Shown: positions 38,341-40,804 of the stretch, piece after piece
How the letters are laid out: every line of letters begins with the position of its first letter
How positions within the stretch are numbered: position 1 is the first letter of the stretch
Assembly (NCBI GenBank): GCA_003161635.1
Contig: PMOA01000053.1
Span: 10,219-51,022, forward strand
From: Limisphaerales bacterium
GTDB taxonomy: Bacteria > Verrucomicrobiota > Verrucomicrobiia > Limisphaerales > UBA11358
Direction of reading: 5' to 3'
Length of the DNA stretch: 40,804 bases
Position numbers and translations under genes: made by a program
Notes under the pieces: model-generated
Told to the model about the DNA's origin: nothing
What the model saw: only the letters and a program-made list of their open reading frames with translations
Databases searched by the model: none

Positions 38341-39639
38341 CTCTCCGTGAATGCAGACAATTTTTTTGATGTCGCCGGAAATTTTTTCGACATAACGGCG
38401 CAATTCATTTTTGTCCGCATGGCCGGAGTAGGTGTCCAGTGAAACGATTTTGGCGCGCACCAGTTGCGGTTCGCCAAAAATGTTAACCGGGCTTTTGCCG
38501 GCCACGATTTGCGCGCCCAACGTGTTTTCCGCGCAGAAGCCGATGAACAGAATCAGGTTCTTCGGATCGCCGATGTGGTTTTTGAGATGATGCCGGATGC
38601 GTCCAGCTTCGCACATGCCCGACGCGCTGATGATGACGGCGGGTTCCTTGAGGTCGTTGAGTTTCATCGAATGGGCCACCTCGCGGATGTAAGTCAGATT
38701 TTCCATGCCGAAAGGGTTCGCCTTTTCGTGCAGGAACTGGTTGATGCTGTCGTTGAAACATTCCGGGTGCAGACGGTAAATCTCCGTGGCGTTCACGCTC
38801 AACGGGCTGTCCACAAAAATCGGTGCGCGCGGCAATTTGCCCGCGAGCGTGAGCTGGTTCAGCACGTAAACAATCTGCTGCGTGCGCCCGACCGAAAACG
38901 CCGGGATGATGACCTTGCCTTTTTGATTCAAGGTCTCCAGCACGAGCCGGCCAACGGTCTGGTCGGCGTCGATGCGGACGGCGTGTTCGCGTCCGGCGTA
39001 GGTGGATTCAATCTGCAGATAATCCACGTTTTCGGTCGGTTGCGGATCGCGGAGAATTTCATCGTTGCCGCGGCCCACATCGCCGCTGAACAGGTAGCGG
39101 AATTTTCGCCCGCCTTCGCGCACATCCAAAATGACCTGCGCCGCGCCGAGAATGTGCCCGGCGTCGCGAAACGTGACGGTGACGCCGTCCACAACCAGAA
39201 ACGGGCGTTCGTAGCCGACGGCGACGAATTGATGCAACGTTTTCTCCGCGTCAGCGATGGTGTAAAGCGGCTCGACGGGCGGCAGTTTTTGTTTCGCGCG
39301 TTTTTTGGAGACGAACGCGGCGTCGTCCATCTGGATATGCGCCGAATCCACGAGCATGATGCTGCAAAGATCGCGCGTGGCGAAGGTGCAGTGGATGTTG
39401 CCGGTGTAACCCTGTTTGCACAGGTTCGGCAGGTTGCCGGCGTGATCAATGTGCGCGTGGCTCAACACCACAGCGTCCACCTGCTGGGGGTCGAATGGAA
39501 AACAACAATTGCGCTGGATGGATTCCTCGCGGCGGCCCTGGAACAAACCACATTCGAGCAACAACCGCTTGCCGTTGACCTCGAAAAGATACATCGAACC
39601 GGTCGTGGTGCGGGTTGCGCCGAAGCAGTGGATTTGCAT
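38245..39639 (-). CDS. Beta-CASP metallo-beta-lactamase (RNA-processing exonuclease-like)
   Basis: The protein has 464 residues. The metal motif SHAHIDHAGNLPNL (HxHxDH, residues 60-73), FRDAGHILGAAQV, LFSGDVGRG and the beta-CASP part (IIPAFSVGRTQQIVYVLNQL, IFVDSPLSV, VIISASGMCEAGRIRHHL) are all in order. DTYSGHADKNELRRYV gives the last His. The motifs fit the mRNA 3'-end-processing/CPSF-like nuclease family, seen in many bacteria with roles in RNA decay. It starts at an ATG at 39639. Its final codons are copied at 37481 and 36788. Confidence 0.93.
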   Translation of the reverse strand: MQIHCFGATRTTTGSMYLFEVNGKRLLLECGLFQGRREESIQRNCCFPFDPQQVDAVVLSHAHIDHAGNLPNLCKQGYTGNIHCTFATRDLCSIMLVDSAHIQMDDAAFVSKKRAKQKLPPVEPLYTIADAEKTLHQFVAVGYERPFLVVDGVTVTFRDAGHILGAAQVILDVREGGRKFRYLFSGDVGRGNDEILRDPQPTENVDYLQIESTYAGREHAVRIDADQTVGRLVLETLNQKGKVIIPAFSVGRTQQIVYVLNQLTLAGKLPRAPIFVDSPLSVNATEIYRLHPECFNDSINQFLHEKANPFGMENLTYIREVAHSMKLNDLKEPAVIISASGMCEAGRIRHHLKNHIGDPKNLILFIGFCAENTLGAQIVAGKSPVNIFGEPQLVRAKIVSLDTYSGHADKNELRRYVEKISGDIKKIVCIHGEESQCLAHAETLRAMKPKAEVIVPEYKQVVEI

Positions 39640-39873
39640 GGGGCAATCGTGTTGCGCGTTGCGTGTTACGTCAAGAAAATGGCTGCGGCTTTGGCTTCCG
39701 GCACAGATTTTTCAGCCGAAAACCAAAATCCAAGATCCGACCCGCTGCGACGGCGCGACAGCGCGGCGAGAAGAAGCCCAATGGCCGAAATCCGAAATGC
39801 AAACACCCGGGCAAACGAGATTTTTCCTCCATCGTTTTGTTTTCCGGCTTGGGATTTCGGGTTTCTTTCGGGT

Positions 39874-40092
39874 TTAGCTGTGCCGGTACGTGATGCGCGC
39901 CTGGTTCAAATCGTAGGGTGACATCTCAACGTTGACCTTGTCGCCGACGCTGATACGGATGAAATTTTTGCGCATCTTGCCGGAGATATGCGCGAGTACT
40001 TCGTGGCCGTTAGGCAGCGCCACACGAAACATCGTGCCGGGCAGCACTTGGGTAACGTTTCCACTTAATTCAATTGGCTCTTCTTTAGCCAC
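39874..40092 (-). CDS. infA: Translation initiation factor IF-1
   Basis: The protein has 72 residues, the exact family length. [40 protein letters not shown] and [19 protein letters not shown] form the single S1/OB fold, ending YRHS. The frame continues to a TTG at 40134, but the GTG at 40092 yields the standard start M-A-K-E. IF-1 binds the 30S A site during initiation. About 230 bases downstream to the metallo-beta-lactamase gene hold no gene I can support. Confidence 0.95.
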   Translation of the reverse strand: MAKEEPIELSGNVTQVLPGTMFRVALPNGHEVLAHISGKMRKNFIRISVGDKVNVEMSPYDLNQARITYRHS

Positions 40093-40168
40093 TGGACATC
40101 GTTGAATTGCGCAAAGTAATGCCAGCCAACCCACGTAAAATCAATTCATTTTCGCCGCAAAAATTCAG

Positions 40169-40196
40169 TGGACATCCACCGCCGTTTCGATAAAGT
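40169..40196 (+). promoter_or_regulatory. Promoter candidate for the small membrane protein at 40209
   Basis: TGGACA at 40169-40174, 16 bases, TAAAGT at 40191-40196. The -10 box and spacing are the same as for parDE. Confidence 0.4.
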
Positions 40197-40208
40197 CACC
40201 GTAATCTT

Positions 40209-40484
40209 ATGAAGAATGACAACATTACGACTGTTTTAAATCTTGTGCTGGCTGTGCTGGCGATTTTGGGCGTGATTTTCGCGCTGCAGACGATTTTCCG
40301 CACGCGCGAGTTGCGCTCCCTTCAAATGCAGGCAACCCAGGCCAACGGCTACAGTATGGGCGTCCAAGCGCTCGCGAACGACACGCTCGCTTACAGCCAG
40401 AAAAATCCGAACTCGGACATTCTCCGCATCCTGGACATTCTCCACTTCCACCAGCCCGCTCAAGCCAAACCCGCCAACCGCTAA
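40209..40484 (+). CDS. Small membrane protein of unknown function
   Basis: The protein has 91 residues. One hydrophobic segment (VLNLVLAVLAILGVIFALQ, about residues 9-27) is followed by a polar part with RTRELRSLQMQATQANGYSMG and a C-terminal ILDILHFHQPAQ stretch. I do not recognise a family. It lies five bases before the next gene, also a single-span protein, so the two probably work together or form a complex. It starts at an ATG. Confidence 0.7.
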   Translation: MKNDNITTVLNLVLAVLAILGVIFALQTIFRTRELRSLQMQATQANGYSMGVQALANDTLAYSQKNPNSDILRILDILHFHQPAQAKPANR

Positions 40485-40489
40485 TTGCC

Positions 40490-40804
40490 ATGAACGAATC
40501 CGAAACGAATCTCCCCGTGCAAATCGAATTGATGGATCAGATTGTCGCTTTGCGACATCAGGTTTTCACAGTGCTGCTCGCGCTCGTCGTGGTCAGTGGC
40601 ACGCTCACTGTCGTTTTGTATCGGCAGGCCAGACTTACCGGCAGGGACATTGACGCCATCAAACCGCAAGCCACCCAAATCATTGAGGCGTTCAAACGGG
40701 AGCAGCCGGTCATGGAAAATTTTGTGAAGCAACTCACGGCCTACGGCGCCACGCACCCCGACTTCCAACCCATCCTCAAAAAATACGGGCTCGTGCCGCC
40801 AGCC
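40490..40804 (+). CDS. Small membrane protein, cut by the right window edge
   Basis: The frame is open for 105 codons from an ATG at 40490 with no stop. One hydrophobic segment (VFTVLLALVVVSGTLTVVLY, about residues 27-46) separates a short acidic head from a soluble tail with PQATQIIEAFKREQPVMENF and PDFQPILKKYGLVPPA. I do not recognise it. Its close spacing and similar make-up link it with the gene before it. Confidence 0.7.
   Translation, partial: MNESETNLPVQIELMDQIVALRHQVFTVLLALVVVSGTLTVVLYRQARLTGRDIDAIKPQATQIIEAFKREQPVMENFVKQLTAYGATHPDFQPILKKYGLVPPA

Noticed and set aside
38464-39921. Plus-strand open frame of 485 codons
   Set aside because: It is antisense to the metallo-beta-lactamase gene and only reflects high GC codon use on the other strand.
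1-40804. tRNA, rRNA, transposase and integrase genes
   Set aside because: Looked for by eye in gaps and frames; none was recognised.

Overview
The window looks like part of a chromosome from a Verrucomicrobiota bacterium, probably of the Pedosphaera/Limisphaerales type. This is an inference from several traits: high GC with weak Shine-Dalgarno sites and frequent TTG/GTG starts, an exosortase/EpsI pair inside a large exopolysaccharide locus, and many family-2, -4 and -9 glycosyltransferases. There is also a gene-by-gene pattern of short ATGA or TGATG overlaps. No rRNA, tRNA, CRISPR array or intact insertion sequence was recognised.

Layout. From 1 to 3428 (minus strand) lie the start of a polyprenyl-phosphate sugar transferase, the exosortase, its EpsI partner and a WecG/TagA/CpsF glycosyltransferase. 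From 3539 to 9208 lie a chimaeric glycosyltransferase, a UDP-glucose-dehydrogenase-type gene and a glutamine-dependent NAD synthetase. The 5' part of the NAD synthetase gene is present twice, flanking the dehydrogenase. From 9270 to 16934 (plus strand) there is a small membrane protein, a methyltransferase with a kinase-like N-terminus, a membrane-bound alkaline-phosphatase-superfamily protein, two near-duplicate family-2 glycosyltransferases around a nucleotidyltransferase/GHMP-kinase fusion, and a family-4 glycosyltransferase. From 16998 to 21174 (minus) are two methyltransferases, a family-9 glycosyltransferase and a Wzy/ligase-like polymerase. From 21802 to 31801 (minus) is a long nucleotide-sugar and glycosyltransferase operon ending upstream at a Wzx-like flippase. 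Its middle part (about 23.1-27.3 kb) is clearly AT-richer and looks imported. From 32113 to 35815 are a methyltransferase, two family-2 glycosyltransferases and broken genes. From 36066 to the end are housekeeping genes (YajQ, a beta-CASP metallo-beta-lactamase, IF-1, small membrane proteins). Here a ParDE toxin-antitoxin pair and a small-protein/nucleotidyltransferase pair sit between repeated copies of the 3' end of the metallo-beta-lactamase gene.

How it fits together. The sugar transferase would load the first sugar on undecaprenyl phosphate. Glycosyltransferases extend it with sugars supplied by the dehydrogenase, dehydratase, aminotransferase, acyltransferase and nucleotidyltransferase genes. 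Wzx flips the unit and the Wzy-like protein polymerises it. The exosortase would process PEP-CTERM-type surface proteins, none of which is seen here. Methyltransferases and the phosphatase-superfamily protein may decorate the glycan.

The most striking property is the amount of gene wreckage and partial duplication: two duplicated gene ends, a duplicated glycosyltransferase, at least seven gene fragments and a chimaeric gene. The locus appears to have been rearranged repeatedly by recombination. The strongest candidate for something new is the set of two modules bracketed by repeated gene-3'-end copies at 36.8-38.3 kb. The kinase-like methyltransferase/DPG-protein/phosphatase operon at 9.3-12.5 kb and the nucleotidyltransferase/GHMP-kinase fusion at 13.6 kb follow.
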